64,000 bases of DNA, from positions 2,170,001 to 2,234,000 of the forward strand of contig NC_085920.1 of NCBI RefSeq assembly GCF_035222485.1, in the 5' to 3' direction. Positions within the stretch are counted from its first letter, which is position 1. Every line of letters starts with the position of its first letter. The translations under genes and the position numbers were made by a program. Below the pieces are notes generated by a model, which was not told the origin of the DNA, ran no database searches, and saw only the letters and a program-made list of their open reading frames with translations. This DNA is from Podospora pseudoanserina (Eukaryota; Ascomycota; Sordariomycetes; Sordariales; Podosporaceae). Shown in pieces: positions 34,143-46,124 of this stretch.

Positions 34143-35483
34143 ATGTCTCCAAAAGCAGCCTCAACAGCCACAGGCCCACTTGCGCCATCGAATCCGGAAA
34201 CCAAAGAAGACACCGCTCTCTGGAGTTTGAAACATGTCCAAGTCCTCTGGTCCTGGGCCGCCAGACCATCCAAGCCAACATATCCTCCCATCTCCTCAAT
34301 CCCACCCACGCCGGCCACCCGTCTCCTCGAAGCCGATGCCGTGCCCACAACCGGCGAGCCCTTCCCGACCGAGCCAATCCTCACGAGAAACGCCCACCAT
34401 GAGCCCTTCAAATCCAATACTGTCCTCTACCTCGCCTATGGCTCCAACATGTGCTCAAAGACCTTCCTGGGCATGCGCGGCATCCGTCCCGTAAGCCAAA
34501 TCAACGTATCCGCCCCTTCTCTCGACCTAACCTTTGACCTGCCCGGTCTCCCATATCGCGAACCATGTTTCGCCAACACCGCCCTGCGTAAACTCCCAGA
34601 ACCTCCAAAACTGCCCCCCAAAGTCCCTGACATGCCCGACCTCCCTGACCCCCCAAAGATGCCCCCTTTCTCTTCCAGCAATCGACAGCGCAGACCAATC
34701 AACTGGACCAAAGGCCTCGTCGGCGTAGTCTACGAAGTAACGGCAGAAGACTACGCCAAAATCATCACCACCGAAGGCGGCGGCGCAAGCTACCACGACA
34801 TTCTCGTGCCATGTTTCCCCTTGCCAGCCACGATCGGCGTCCCAGAAAAACCCGACATTCCCGTCCCTCCCAGACCGTTCCTCGCGAGAACGCTCTATGC
34901 CCCACGCCTCCCCGATATTCCAGATAAGCCCCCGAAAGAAGACGATCGCAGCCCCACCAACAATGACGACGGTGACGGTGACAAATGCCCCAAGCCTGAA
35001 CTCCCCTCTTGGATCCAAAAATTCCTCCTCCCCGTCCGCCGCCCGCAAGCAGACTACGCCCAGCCCTCCCCCCGCTACCTCTCCCTCCTCACCACCGGCG
35101 CAGCAGAACACGACCTCCCCCAAGACTACCAAGCCTACCTCCAATCCCTCCGGCCCTACACCGCAACCACCTGCCTCCAGAAACTCGGCCAGGTACTCTT
35201 CCTCAGCTTCTGGGCGCCCTGGGTCATAACAGCCATGTTTGGGGGTCGGTTGTTCAGTGACGAGAAGGGCAGGGCGCCCAAGTGGGTCGTGGCAGGGACG
35301 ACGGTGTTGTTTAATATCGTCTGGGCAAGTTACGATTACGTCGCCAAGCCCATCTTTGGGGACGGGGAGAGGACGCTCGAGGAGGAGGAGACGGACGGGC
35401 AGAGGAGTTGGGTCGGGGAACGGTGGGGGAGTGGGAGAAGGGAGAGGGGGACGGTGGACGAGAGGAGAGTTCTGTTGGTGTAG
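34143..35483 (+). CDS. Gamma-glutamylcyclotransferase-like protein with C-terminal membrane segments
   Basis: A single exon encodes 446 residues from ATG 34143 (CCAACATGTC). The cyclotransferase fold is recognised by VLYLAYGSNMCSKTF at about 98-112, the loop that binds the gamma-glutamyl group, and by GLVGVVYEVTAEDYAKIITTEGGG near 195-220, whose TEGGG Glu is the probable catalytic acid/base, as in GliK-like fungal members. Three Pro-rich insertions built from PPK/PDxP units interrupt the domain. Two hydrophobic segments near the C-terminus (VLFLSFWAPWVITAMFGG and WVVAGTTVLFNIVWASYDYV) suggest membrane anchoring, followed by a charged Glu/Arg/Gly-rich tail. The family releases 5-oxoproline from gamma-glutamyl amino acids or peptides. 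It lies outside any visible toxin or metabolite cluster, so a housekeeping glutathione-related role is more likely. Confidence 0.82.
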   Translation: MSPKAASTATGPLAPSNPETKEDTALWSLKHVQVLWSWAARPSKPTYPPISSIPPTPATRLLEADAVPTTGEPFPTEPILTRNAHHEPFKSNTVLYLAYGSNMCSKTFLGMRGIRPVSQINVSAPSLDLTFDLPGLPYREPCFANTALRKLPEPPKLPPKVPDMPDLPDPPKMPPFSSSNRQRRPINWTKGLVGVVYEVTAEDYAKIITTEGGGASYHDILVPCFPLPATIGVPEKPDIPVPPRPFLARTLYAPRLPDIPDKPPKEDDRSPTNNDDGDGDKCPKPELPSWIQKFLLPVRRPQADYAQPSPRYLSLLTTGAAEHDLPQDYQAYLQSLRPYTATTCLQKLGQVLFLSFWAPWVITAMFGGRLFSDEKGRAPKWVVAGTTVLFNIVWASYDYVAKPIFGDGERTLEEEETDGQRSWVGERWGSGRRERGTVDERRVLLV

Positions 35484-36099
35484 GTCATGGAGATGAAGAG
35501 AGTGAGAGTCCGAGGAAAGAAGTCCGAAGAGGGTGGATATCGAATATCATCCATCTTCCGAGGACCAAGACATCTCGGAAAGCCATAGGCTGACGCGAGC
35601 GTCAGTTCAGTTTCTGTATAAACAACAGTACATAGTGTCATCTCAAAGTATCCAAGTTTCTAGACAACGCTGGCGAGGAGTTTGGAGTTTTGTTTTTGTT
35701 TTTGTTACTTGGACATATGCACTCAATGCCAGCAGAGACACATTTATCTCTCTTCTCCACCGATAAGCAATGCATTTTGATTCGCCCAAAGCAATTGTAT
35801 ATGTTTGTAGCCATGAACAATCCCTACTTTCAGAAAAAAAGAGGACAACATGTAGTCCATCATTATCCCGTTATGCCAGAGCCATATGCAAACTGTCAAA
35901 CCTTTGTTGGTACAAGGTATGCATTTCCCAGTCCCCAGACCCGATACCAACCCGGTCCTTGCGGCCCCTCCTCTTACCCGCCTATAAGGCAGGTTAAATA
36001 CATGTTATTTTTGACAGTACCAAAACTCAAAGACTCCCCATGAACCCCGCCCGTCCCTCATGCCTATGTCCTGGGTAAGAAAAAGATGACTTTTGAAAC
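35484..36099. other. 616 bp between convergent genes
   Basis: This holds the 3' ends of the cyclotransferase-like gene and GPD. No gene or repeat is evident. Confidence 0.45.
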
Positions 36100-37311
36100 C
36101 TAATTCTTTCTGAAGAGGCTAGGAATGTCATTAACATTGACCTTGCCGTCCAGAATGCCGTCGACGAGCTTGAACAGAGGATACTTGTCCTCGATACCGC
36201 GCGCCCTCAAGAAGCTGCTGACTTCGCGCGAGGTCGAAATGCCCTGCAGCTTCTGCCCGTTGAGCTCCGTACGCTCAATCTCCTGAATGGACACTCCGCG
36301 CTCAACCGCCATCTTGGAGTACCGCCAGTTGCGGGCAGCGGTGCAGCTGACAATCATGTCACCCCACCCGGCACTCTCCTCCCAGAGCGTTGCTGGCTGG
36401 ATGGTCTCGGGGTAGAACTCGCGAGCGAACTGGATGATCTCCAACATGCCACGACGCATGACGGCAGTCTTGGCAGTCATGTTCCAGCCGTGACCCTCCA
36501 CAAAGCCACAGGCAATAGCGACGATGTTCTTGAGCGCACCGCCAAGTGAGACACCCACCACGTCAGACACCATCGAGACGGTGAAGTAAGGACGGCTGAA
36601 GAGTGTGTGAAGGACCTCGTGGTCCAGCGGGGGATAGTCTTCCGGGACGGGTGTGAGCTTCGTCTTGACAATCTGGCCACGAGAGTCGCGGTGCTCCTCG
36701 TAGGCCCCGTTGCCGTTGCCATTGGCTTGCCCGTTTCCGTTGGCCACGTGGCGGTCGCAAGGAGGTGTGTTGTAAGCAATGGTGGTCTCGCACCAGTTCT
36801 CGTTGGCGATTTCGCTGGCAATGTTGGCTCCGCTCAGGGCACCGCAATAAATCTCAAGCTGCTCGCCAATGAACTCGCAGATGAGTTCGATCTTGTCGTC
36901 GGTTACGGTCACACCCTTGATGCAGCTCACGCCGCGGGCATAGGGGAGGATCTTGCCCTTGAGTTGTCTGCAGATGTTGTTGATGAACTCGTGTGGAAAG
37001 TTGAAGATGAGAATGGTGGCGTCCTTGACAGCATCCTCGATGCTGGGGTTGGCGATGAGGTTGGTCGGCAGGTTAATGCCCTCGAGGTACTTTGTGTTTT
37101 GGTGCTTTGTGTTGATGACCTCGGTCAGGTTCCGAGTCTCGCCGTCAACTCTCACCTTCTCCTCGTACACCCACATCTGAACATCCTTCTCGAAAAAATC
37201 TGGGTGCTCGCTCGTGCTCTCAGCAATGACCTTGCCGACAGTGGTGCCCCAGTTTCCGGATCCAATCACTGCGACCTTGTGCTTGTGCGGAAAAGAGTCC
37301 GGTACGGTCAT
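36100..37311 (-). CDS. GPD1: Glycerol-3-phosphate dehydrogenase, NAD-dependent
   Basis: A single exon encodes 403 residues from ATG 37311 (CCAAAATGAC context). The dinucleotide loop VIGSGNWGTTVGK is at residues 14-26. Also present are FNFPHEFINNICRQLKG, SCIKGVTVT, LSGANIASEIA, the catalytic Lys in LGGALKNIVAIACGF and the late WGDMIVSCTAARNWRYS. A family-atypical insert, rich in Gly and Asn (NGNGQANGNGNGAYEEH), sits between the CDRHV segment and the TPVPEDYPPLDHEVL strand. The enzyme reduces dihydroxyacetone phosphate to glycerol-3-phosphate, feeding glycerol (osmolyte) and glycerolipid synthesis and recycling cytosolic NADH. The frame remains open upstream for 155 codons to an ATG at 37776, in Arg/Ser/Pro-rich sequence; this is probably leader, but a longer targeted isoform cannot be excluded. 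Confidence 0.95.
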   Translation of the reverse strand: MTVPDSFPHKHKVAVIGSGNWGTTVGKVIAESTSEHPDFFEKDVQMWVYEEKVRVDGETRNLTEVINTKHQNTKYLEGINLPTNLIANPSIEDAVKDATILIFNFPHEFINNICRQLKGKILPYARGVSCIKGVTVTDDKIELICEFIGEQLEIYCGALSGANIASEIANENWCETTIAYNTPPCDRHVANGNGQANGNGNGAYEEHRDSRGQIVKTKLTPVPEDYPPLDHEVLHTLFSRPYFTVSMVSDVVGVSLGGALKNIVAIACGFVEGHGWNMTAKTAVMRRGMLEIIQFAREFYPETIQPATLWEESAGWGDMIVSCTAARNWRYSKMAVERGVSIQEIERTELNGQKLQGISTSREVSSFLRARGIEDKYPLFKLVDGILDGKVNVNDIPSLFRKN

Positions 37312-40300
37312 TTTGGCGGATTGAGAGTGTGTCGTACGGCGGTGAGACGGCTGCTGCTTGTTGTTGAGAGTGAGAGGGGCAGCTAATGACACAGCGATGT
37401 TGGAATAGCCAAGCGGTGGAGCAAGACCAAGAGGGTCTAGATTGCGGCAGCGGAGCGGGGTTGGACGAGGAGAGGGAGCGACGCCGCAATGGTGATCGGG
37501 ATTGCTGAGGAGGTGAGATGAGAAAGCACGACTTTGCCGGCAAGTTCTGGCTTCGGGTGAGGGTCTGGCTTCGGCTTTGAGAATGGGGTACCGGGATGGG
37601 CCGCTATGCGAGTGGATATTCCGACAGGAAGAATGGGGCAGGTCCGGCGTCGAGCAAGGGAAGGGCGATAAGCGACAAGGCTTGGGAATGGAACAAGCAG
37701 CAGAGAAAATGGTCCGAAGCAGCAAGCGAGGGATGTTGGGACTCTTCTTGTAGTCCGCTAGTCGTAGTATCCTCATGAGCCAAAACAAAAGAGGCCGGGC
37801 GCGGGGACGGTGAGATGGGGCGGGGAGGGGGGGTCTGGATTCAAATAGGGGACTTTTCAACTGTCTCTGGCTGCTGGCTGTGTGTGTCTTTGTCAATCAG
37901 CTTGTGAACTGGTTCGATGACCGCCACTGGCCGGAAGTGCTGCGACGCGGTTGGCCCATTCCGAAAGGCATGACGCAAAGGGGGTTGCCAGGGAGGACTT
38001 AATTGGCAGAAAATTGTTCACCGCCTGCCTCTTTTCCCTTCCATTTTTATTTTAGGTCGTGGCTGACAGCTCAGCGCGAGCTTGTGATTGCGGGCCTTCC
38101 GTAACCACACACGGCTCGCCTCGGCCATCGCCGTTCAAACCTCCGTTCACCGAGGTCGCCAAGCCATCTCGGCCATAATCGACATACAGAATCTCTCATT
38201 CACCGAGGCTCTTATCAACATATCAGACCTTATCTCCGTGAGGGCCTCCTCCTCGCTCTGGAAATATCCTCACATTGATCACAAGACTCTGCCGAGGCTT
38301 GAAGAGCAACGGCTCCTGATAATGCGATAATTACCTGCCCATGCGCTGAGAATTTCTGCAATACAACCATGCCTCGGCCTTCAACACCAAGGCTGTTATC
38401 GCGAATACCACAGTGAATATGGCGATCGTTCCAATACGAGATGGTATCAACGGACCCCGGAGCACCGGATGCCGGCCCAGGACTTGAGCCGCATCACTTG
38501 GACGTCCGTGACAGAATCCCCTCGTGCTGTAGCCAGGGTCGGGCCGCTGCTTGGACGCCGGTGTTGCTGGGACATGCGTTTCTGCAGGATCAGTACCTAC
38601 AGGATGAATGGGGCTTCAACATGCACATATGGTGGAAGTGCATAAGCTCGCTGCCAAACCATTCGCTTCTCGGGGTCGTCTGGAGTTTGTATATATAACA
38701 CCACCGTTGGTACAGAATCAAAGTGGTGGTTGTCGAGTCAGAACCATCACCGTTGGAGGTCATCAAGGTTCACCATCGGCTGGCCTCTGCGATTCTTTTG
38801 CGATCTCTCAGGTGTTGCTCAATCAGGCCTTTGTCGACTTCCGACTCTGGATTTTGCCTAGGGAATAGGGCTCTTGCATAGGTATCCTGTTCTCGCTTTA
38901 TCATTGAAACAAAGATCGATACCACGATGCTATCGTTCCAACATTCCAAGATGTGTCTTCGGTTTCGGTCACCTATAAGAGTTCCGAACAGCTACCTGTC
39001 GTGAGGCTTGTATGTTGCCAAGATGCCGCCGAGGACATCAACAGATCAAGTTCCAGCCGCAGCAGGGGGGGCCACGGGGCGGGGGTCAACAAGCGGTCTG
39101 GACTCTACGGCGTGCAATTCGCCAAGCCCCTCGATTCTGCGTGATGTCATCGAACATGGGCGCTGAGATGCGCTAAAACATGCGGGGCACCGGGCGACGG
39201 CTCTCCTAATATTTCTCACTCCGGCCTCGTCACCACCATCACCATCAGGCGGAAACAACGTGGGATCATTCAAGGGGAACACGGAAAGCTCCTCCTATAG
39301 ACAAGTGGATGGCAGTTTGACACGGGTTTTGACAAGCGGAACCACCGGAGCTCATGAAGGAGGCTCGCCACCTATCACAATGTTTTGGGATCAAACCAAA
39401 ACTGCCCCGCTATCGAGTCTCAGGAGGCTCGAAGCACCCACCATTTATATAGGGAACGGGCGAAAACATCGGACTCTCTCGGTGTCGGTGCTCACCTTGG
39501 AGCGGGATGGAAGAGATTTTGCTTCAGGTGCCGCTCCGATCGGGCTTGATGGATAGGTTGGTGCCATTGAAAATTGAAACCAACAAGGACCCCGCCGGGC
39601 CGCACTGTCGGTTGCCCGCTTGTGCCTGTCAATCTGACGACATTACAGTATTCTTGGATATCGCAGGCCCATGCATAGGCCTACGAGCCGGGGCGTTCTG
39701 CGCCTTTGAACTTCCATTTCCGTCTTTTCTCTCCAAGCCTCTGGACAATCCCATGGGACCTGCAGGCTGCAGACAGCGGCGTAGGTTTCCAAGTGCCCTG
39801 TTATTGTGTGCTGCTCCCACAACCCCTGCCTCTCAGGAGGTTGAATAGGAATGGCTTCACCCCATCCATGCCTTCCAACTTTTCTGCATCTGCTTTCTTC
39901 CCTGCATAGAGACCCCATACCCTTACAGTGCTGCTGTTCCCTGCTTTTCAGCTCCAACGATCCAAACCCGCACGAAGCTGTCCGAGAACCACAGAACCAA
40001 GCTCCGCTAAGCTGCCGATTCCCTAGCGCCTCGCGATTGACACGCAGGCCAACCTAACCTTGGTGTCAGACGGTTCCGCCCACAGGTAGCGAACCAGCTT
40101 TCGACGTGGCTTGTCACGACAGGGTGTCGGACTACTTTTTCGAATCGTACTTAGCTCGGGGTAGAGCTCTCTCTGTGATGTCCTCGCGACTTCTGCGCTC
40201 TCTCTGCCTCTGTTTCTGTCTCATCTGGTGCTTTTCAGACAGAAGAAGGAGGTAGATCATCTGCCTTTTTGGCACCATTTGGACCCGACGCGGGGCAACG

Positions 40301-40406
40301 TCCATTACCATTGGTACCTTACGGATACCGTACCTCGACTAGCTGCATCTACAGCTCCCTATTAGCTCCCAAGTTCGCCCCCCTTTTTTTTTTTCCTTCT
40401 TTCACC
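37312..40406. promoter_or_regulatory. 3.1 kb divergent intergenic region between GPD1 and GDB1
   Basis: Two genes of carbohydrate reserve metabolism face away from each other here. No coding feature is supported. The GDB1-proximal part carries CT-rich leader sequence (CCCTTTTTTTTTTTCCTTCTTTCACC) just before the ATG. Shared control is possible but no repeated operator was identified by eye. Confidence 0.45.
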
Positions 40407-43400
40407 ATGATCCCCAAAACCATGGTTTCCAACGAGGTTTACCTGCTGCCTCTCAACGATGATGGCTCGCCCCAGGTCGCCGGCGAGTACATCTATCTGG
40501 CACCCAAGACCAACGACCCCGTGACCATTCGATTTGCCATCGAGGGCACATCGAGCATCTGCCGCCATGGCAGCTTGTGGGTCAACATTCCCGAACAGGG
40601 ACAAGAGTTCCGCCGGGACAAATTTCGAGAGTTCAAGTATGTTGGTTGTCTGGGAATGCAATACATGTCGTGCCACAAAGACTAATCTGTTTTACTAGGC
40701 TTGTCCCCGATTTCAACCGCACACTTGAGATCTCGATCCCCATCTACGAAGCCGGTGCTTATGCCTTTTACACCACATACGCCGAGCTGCCCGACCTTGC
40801 AAACAACTTGAAGCCTCAGACAAATGGCAATGCCAAGGTCCAGACCAAACAGACACCAACATACTACATCGATGTTGCACCACGGCTTTCTCTCGATGGT
40901 CAACCGCTGCCGCTGCCTGCACTGTCCGTATTCTCTATTATTAGCAAGTTTATGGGCAAGTATCCCAATGACTGGGAGAAACATCTCCGTGGCATCAGCG
41001 ACAGGGGCTACAACATGGTCCACTTCACACCACTGCAAGTGAGAGGTGACTCGAATTCCCCATACAGTCTCTACGACCAGCTCGGGTGGGACCCAGTCTG
41101 TTTCCCTGGGGGTGAGAAGGATGTGAAGAAGTTGGTCGACAGCCTCGAAAAGAACCACTCTCTTCTCAGCTTGACCGACATTGTCCTCAACCACACAGCA
41201 CACAACAGCGAGTGGCTTCTGGAGCACCCAGAAGCTGGCTACAATCTCACCACAGCACCATGGCTCGAGTCGGCATATCTTCTGGACACCAAGCTGCTCG
41301 AGTTGGGCTTCAAGCTGGGAGACCTCGGGTTGCCTACGGAACTCAAGTCTGTTGACGATTTGGTGCTGATCATGGGTGCGATCAAGAAGGAGGTCATTGC
41401 TGAGATCCGCCTCTGGGAGTACTATGTTCTGGACGTCGAACGGGATGCTGATGCGGCTGTCGAATCTTGGGTCGTTGGCCGGACCAACTTCCCAGACGGT
41501 TCCATCGGCAGCCATGGTCTAGACGGCCTTCGCTCTACTTCCCTTGAGGAACAAGCGCAATGGATCACCAAGCACGGTCTTCAAAACATGGATCGTCTAG
41601 GAGAGCGTTTTAGGAGGCGTGCCGACCCCAGTGTGGCTGCGGCCCTCTTATCCGTTCTGTTTGGCAAGTACGAAGGCAACAAGGGCAGCGCTGCCGACCA
41701 AGCCGCTGCTCGCAACGCCCTTGTCAAGATCCTAGACGTTGTCAATGTGCCCTTCTACGAGGAATACGACGCTGAAGTTGCCGATACTCTCCAGCAGGTC
41801 TTCAACCGTATCAAGTATGTCCGGTTGGATGACAACGGCCCAAAGCTTGGACCGATCAACCAGGCGAACCCCTTGATTGAGACTTACTTCACTCGTCTGC
41901 CTCTGAATGAGAAGACCAAAAAGCACAGGAAGGAGGACTTGGTGCTTGTGAACAACGGCTGGGTCTGGGGTGGAAATGCTCTGGTCGACAATGCCGGCCC
42001 TGAATCCCGAGTCTACCTTCGCCGTGAGGTTATCGTCTGGGGTGATTGCACCAAGCTCAGATATGGTGCCGGGCCTCAAGACAGCCCATGGCTGTGGGAA
42101 CACATGACCAAGTATGCTCGCATGTTAGCCAAGTACTTTGCCGGCTTCCGCATTGACAACTGCCACTCGACTCCTCTTCACGTTGCCGAGCACATCCTCG
42201 ACGAGGCTCGCCGCGTGAGACCTAATCTATATGTTGTCGCCGAGCTCTTTACGGGCTCCGAGGAGATGGACTATGTCTTTGTCAAGAGACTTGGCATCAG
42301 CTCTCTCATTCGTGAGGCCATGCAGGCGTGGAGCACTGGCGAGCTGAGTCGTCTTGTTCACCGTCATGGTGGTCGCCCCATTGGCAGCTTCGAGGTGGAT
42401 GAGATCTCGAGTGCGGATGTTCGCAGTGGCTCCAAGACCAACGGCACAAACGGTACCAATGGTGCGAACGGACATTACACACGTGAGATCATTCGCCGCA
42501 TCAAGCCAGTTCCTGTCCAGGCACTCTTCATGGACTGCACCCACGATAACGAGGTTCCTGCTCAGAAGCGCGATGCCCGTGACACGCTGCCCAATGCTGC
42601 CCTTGTCAGCATGTGCGCGAGTGCTACCGGCAGCGTCATGGGTTACGACGAGATCTATCCTCGTCTGATCGAGCTTGTCCACGAGACCAGACTGTACACA
42701 TCCGAATCATCCAAGTTCCCAGTCAAGGTCGGCGAAGGCAAGGGTGGCATCGCTGGTGTCAAGAAGCTTCTCAACCAGATCCACACCCTGATGGGTATGG
42801 ATGGCTATGATGAGACGCATATCCACCACGAAGATCAGTATGTCACTGTTCACAGAGTTCACCCAGTATCTCGCAAGGGATACTTCCTCATTGCCCATAC
42901 CGCGTTTCCGGGATATGGAAACGGGAATGGCGCTTTCAACCCCGTCCACCTGACCGGCACCAAAGCCAAACACCTTGGTAGCTGGATGCTCGAGGTTGAT
43001 GCAAGCAAAGAGGCTGTGGAAGAGGTTCTGAGCGACAAGAAGCTGCTCCGTGGCCTTCCCAGTCGTCTTATTGGTCTCCCTGGCGTTCGTATGGAGGTCA
43101 AGGGCCAAGACACCATTATCACTGTCCGCGAAAAGTTCCCTCCTGGCAGCATTGCGCTCTTTGAGACTTGGATCCCCGCGGCGGAGCACTCGAGTGGTTT
43201 GGACACCTTTGTTACGTCCGGAGCCAAGGCCGCGATGGCCGAGCTTGACCTGGTTGATCTCAACTTCCTTCTGTATAAGTGCGAGCCGGAAGAACGTGAC
43301 GCCAGCGAGGGGAGAGATGGCGTCTATGACATTCCCGGACATGGCAAGCTTGTCTATGCTGGTCTTCAGGGCTGGTGGAGCATCATGAAGGATATCATCA

Positions 43401-45244
43401 GGGACAATAACCTGGCTCACCCACTGTGCCAAAACCTTCGTGATGGACAGTGGGTGCTGGACTATACCCTGGGTAGACTTGAGCGTGCGGCCAAGAAGGA
43501 GAACTACAAGCGGTTGGGTAAGCCTGCTGCGTGGCTCAAGGAGCGGTTCGATGCCATCCGTGGTATTCCTAGCTTCCTTCTCCCGCGGTACTTTGCCCTG
43601 GTTCTCAGGACTGCGTATATGGCTGCATTCGAAAGGGGCATTTCCCTCATGAACAACAATGTTCAGAAGGGGCAATGGTTCCTCCAAAGCCTCAGCATGG
43701 TGAGCGTTCAGCAGACTGGTCTTGTCAAGTCCGCCTCGCTCTACCCTGATCGCCTGGTCCCATCGCTCGCTGCTGGCCTTCCTCACTTTGCTGTTGAATG
43801 GGCTCGCTGCTGGGGACGCGACGTCTTCATCTCTCTCCGTGGTCTCTACCTCGGTACCGGTCGCTTCGATGAGGCCAAGGAACACATCCGTGCCTTTGCT
43901 AGTGTGCTGAAACACGGCATGATCCCCAACCTTCTCGGTAGTGGTAACACTCCGCGATACAACGCCAGAGACTCTGTTTGGTTCTTCTTGCAGTGCATCC
44001 AAGACTACACACGGATCGTTCCTGATGGGCTGTCGCTGCTTGACGAGAAGGTCAAGAGACGGTTCCTGCCATATGACGACGCCTACTTTGATACCGCCGA
44101 CCCTCGTGCCTACAGCAAGGAGAGCACCATCCGCGAGATCATCCAGGAGGTCTTCCAGCGCCACGCCGAGGGCATGAAGTTCCGCGAGGCCAATGCCGGC
44201 CCTAACCTCGACATGCAGATGAGTGACAATGGCTTCAACCAAGAGATCAAGGTCGACTGGTCCAACGGTTTTGTGTTCGGTGGCAACCAAGACAATTGCG
44301 GCACTTGGATGGACAAGATGGGCGAAAGCGAAAGAGCTCGCTCCAAGGGCGTCCCGGGCACTCCCCGTGACGGCGCCGCCGTTGAGATCACCGGTCTGTT
44401 GTACAGCGGTCTCAAGTGGTTTGCCTCCCTCCACGAGCAAGGCAAACACGACCAATCCGGCGTCAGAAAAGCCGACGGCTCAACCATCACCTTCAAGGAC
44501 TGGGCCGCTCTCATCAAGAAGAACTTTGAGCGCTGCTACTTTGTCCCCATCTCTTCCGAAGACGACAAGGACTACGACGTCAACCCTGCCATCATCAACC
44601 GCCGTGGCATCTACAAGGACTTGTACAAATCCGGCAAGGAATACGAGGACTACCAGCTCCGTCCCAACTTCCCCATTGCCATGACCGCCGCCCCGGATCT
44701 GTTTGTCCCTGAGCATGCCATGCACGCGCTTTGGATTGCGGACTCTGCCCTTCGCGGCCCGACGGGCATGGCTACGCTTGACCCGAGCGATTTGAACTAT
44801 AGGCCTTATTACCGCAACAGTGAGGACAGTGATGATTTTGCGACGAGTAAAGGGAGGAACTATCACCAGGGGCCGGAGTGGCTGTGGCCTACGGGGTTCT
44901 TCTTGAGGGCGCTGCTCAAGTTTGATCTGATGAGAAGGGGGAAGGAGGATGCGGAGGGAAGGACGGAGGCGTTCCAGCAGGTGACGAGGAGACTGATTGG
45001 GTGTAAAGAGATGATTGAGCGGAGCCCATGGGCGGGGTTGACCGAATTGACGCAGAAGGGTGGGGAGGAGTGTGCTGATTCTGTGAGTTTCTTTTTGAAG
45101 TTATAACGATTGATGATGACGATGTGCTAATGCTGGATGCAGTCACCTACTCAGGCTTGGTCGGCGGGTTGCTTGATTGATCTTTATATGGATGCTGCGG
45201 AGGAGCAGGCGATTTTGGAGGCGAAGAGTTTGCCTCTGAGGTAG
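40407..45244 (+). CDS. GDB1: Glycogen debranching enzyme (4-alpha-glucanotransferase / amylo-1,6-glucosidase)
   Basis: Exons 40407-40636, 40699-45082 and 45143-45244 give 1571 residues, the usual size. The first intron closes KFREF to KLVPDF; the last joins CADS to SPTQAWSAGCL. The N-terminal GH13-type transferase domain has FRIDNCHSTP with nucleophile Asp563, VVAELFTGSEE with acid/base Glu592 and DCTHDNEVPAQKR with Asp693. The C-terminal glucosidase domain (GH133) shows ARCWGRDVFISLRGL, SGNTPRYNARDSVWFFLQ, GGNQDNCGTWMDKMGES and the late QGPEWLWPTGFF. One polypeptide thus shifts maltotriosyl units and hydrolyses the remaining alpha-1,6 glucose, completing glycogen breakdown after phosphorylase in the cytosol. 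A Thr/Asn/Gly run (NGTNGTNGANG) is inserted before the HYTREIIRRIKPV segment. A second ATG at 40422 is a possible alternative start. Confidence 0.96.
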
Positions 45245-46018
45245 CTTGTTGGTTGGTGGTGGTAGCCATGATGATGATGATGACGACGACGGAACACGGG
45301 TGGAGGTCTTTTGTTTTCTTCGAGGGGGTGGTGGAACAGGTATAAAAACAGACATAGCATAGAATGGGTAAATTGGAATGGGAAATGGGTACAGTCGATG
45401 CCGAGATATTGGGGCTTTTGTGGTGCATGCGGATTACTTTGCCTAGCAAACAATTTTTGGATCGATCCCTCTTGGATGCTCTCTTGATGGCCAAACCATT
45501 GCCTGCTTTCAAGGCCTCTGAACTATTGCATAAGGCATATGGGCTATTTCTCGATATATAATCGCCGTTGGTAAGTGGTGCTGATAGAGGCCTATCTCAA
45601 CATGCAGCATCCTTCCTCTGTCCAGAATGGTTGGGCAAGGTACCTAGGTCAGCTCACGGCAGCGGTAATCTTGCACCAAAGCAAACGCAACATCCGATCA
45701 GACATTTTCTGTTTGTGTGCTGAAACAGGAGAATGTGAGAGAGCTCGCGATGATAAGCCTACTAATCGTTGGTTGGATATAGAATGAAGAAGCAGTACGA
45801 GAAGAGAAAAGAAAAAGAGCAACTAAGAAAAGGGGTGAACATCCGAATGGGGTAGCCCAGACTGTCGCTACGCACTCAGCCAGCTGCACAAGCAGAAAGG
45901 GGGTGTCCTTCTAAAGTGAGTAGGAAAGGAAGCAAAAGGGAAAGAAAAAGGTGGCTGTGTAGGGGAGGGGGGGGGGGGAATAGATAGGAAAAAAGAGCTG
46001 TGCATAAAAACAGTTGAT
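45245..46018. other. 775 bp intergenic region with simple repeats
   Basis: GATGAT/GACGAC trinucleotide repeats at about 45264-45291 follow the GDB1 stop, and a G-run lies near 45965-45979. No gene is supported. Confidence 0.45.
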
Positions 46019-46024
46019 AAAAAA
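46019..46024 (-). terminator. RNA polymerase III terminator of tRNA-Tyr
   Basis: Six T residues on the minus strand start 11 bases past the mature 3' end of the tRNA, the standard position and length for Pol III termination. Confidence 0.75.
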
Positions 46025-46034
46025 TGAAGTTGTG

Positions 46035-46124
46035 TCCCCTCGACCGGAATCGAGCCGGTGACCTTTCGGTATCGATAAATTGCCATTTACAGCCGAACGT
46101 GATAGCCAACTACACCACAAGGGG
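46035..46124 (-). tRNA. tRNA-Tyr (GTA) with a 16-nt intron
   Basis: The minus strand folds as a cloverleaf: acceptor CCCCTTG pairs with CGAGGGG, with discriminator A; D-arm GTG..CAC; anticodon stem TTCGG/CCGAA; T-arm ACCGG/CCGGT around CTCGATT. The anticodon loop reads CTGTAA then, after the intron, A, giving anticodon GTA. The C1-G72 pair and A73 are the known eukaryotic tyrosine identity elements. The 16-nt intron lies at 46071-46086, between bases 37 and 38, and its ATTTA can pair with TAAAT spanning the anticodon, as tRNA-splicing endonuclease substrates do. The T-loop begins with C rather than T, a small departure. Confidence 0.85.

Noticed and set aside
36100-45244. Operon-like glycerol/glycogen unit
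   Set aside because: GPD1 and GDB1 are divergent with 3.1 kb between them, and no shared operator was seen; joint control is speculation.
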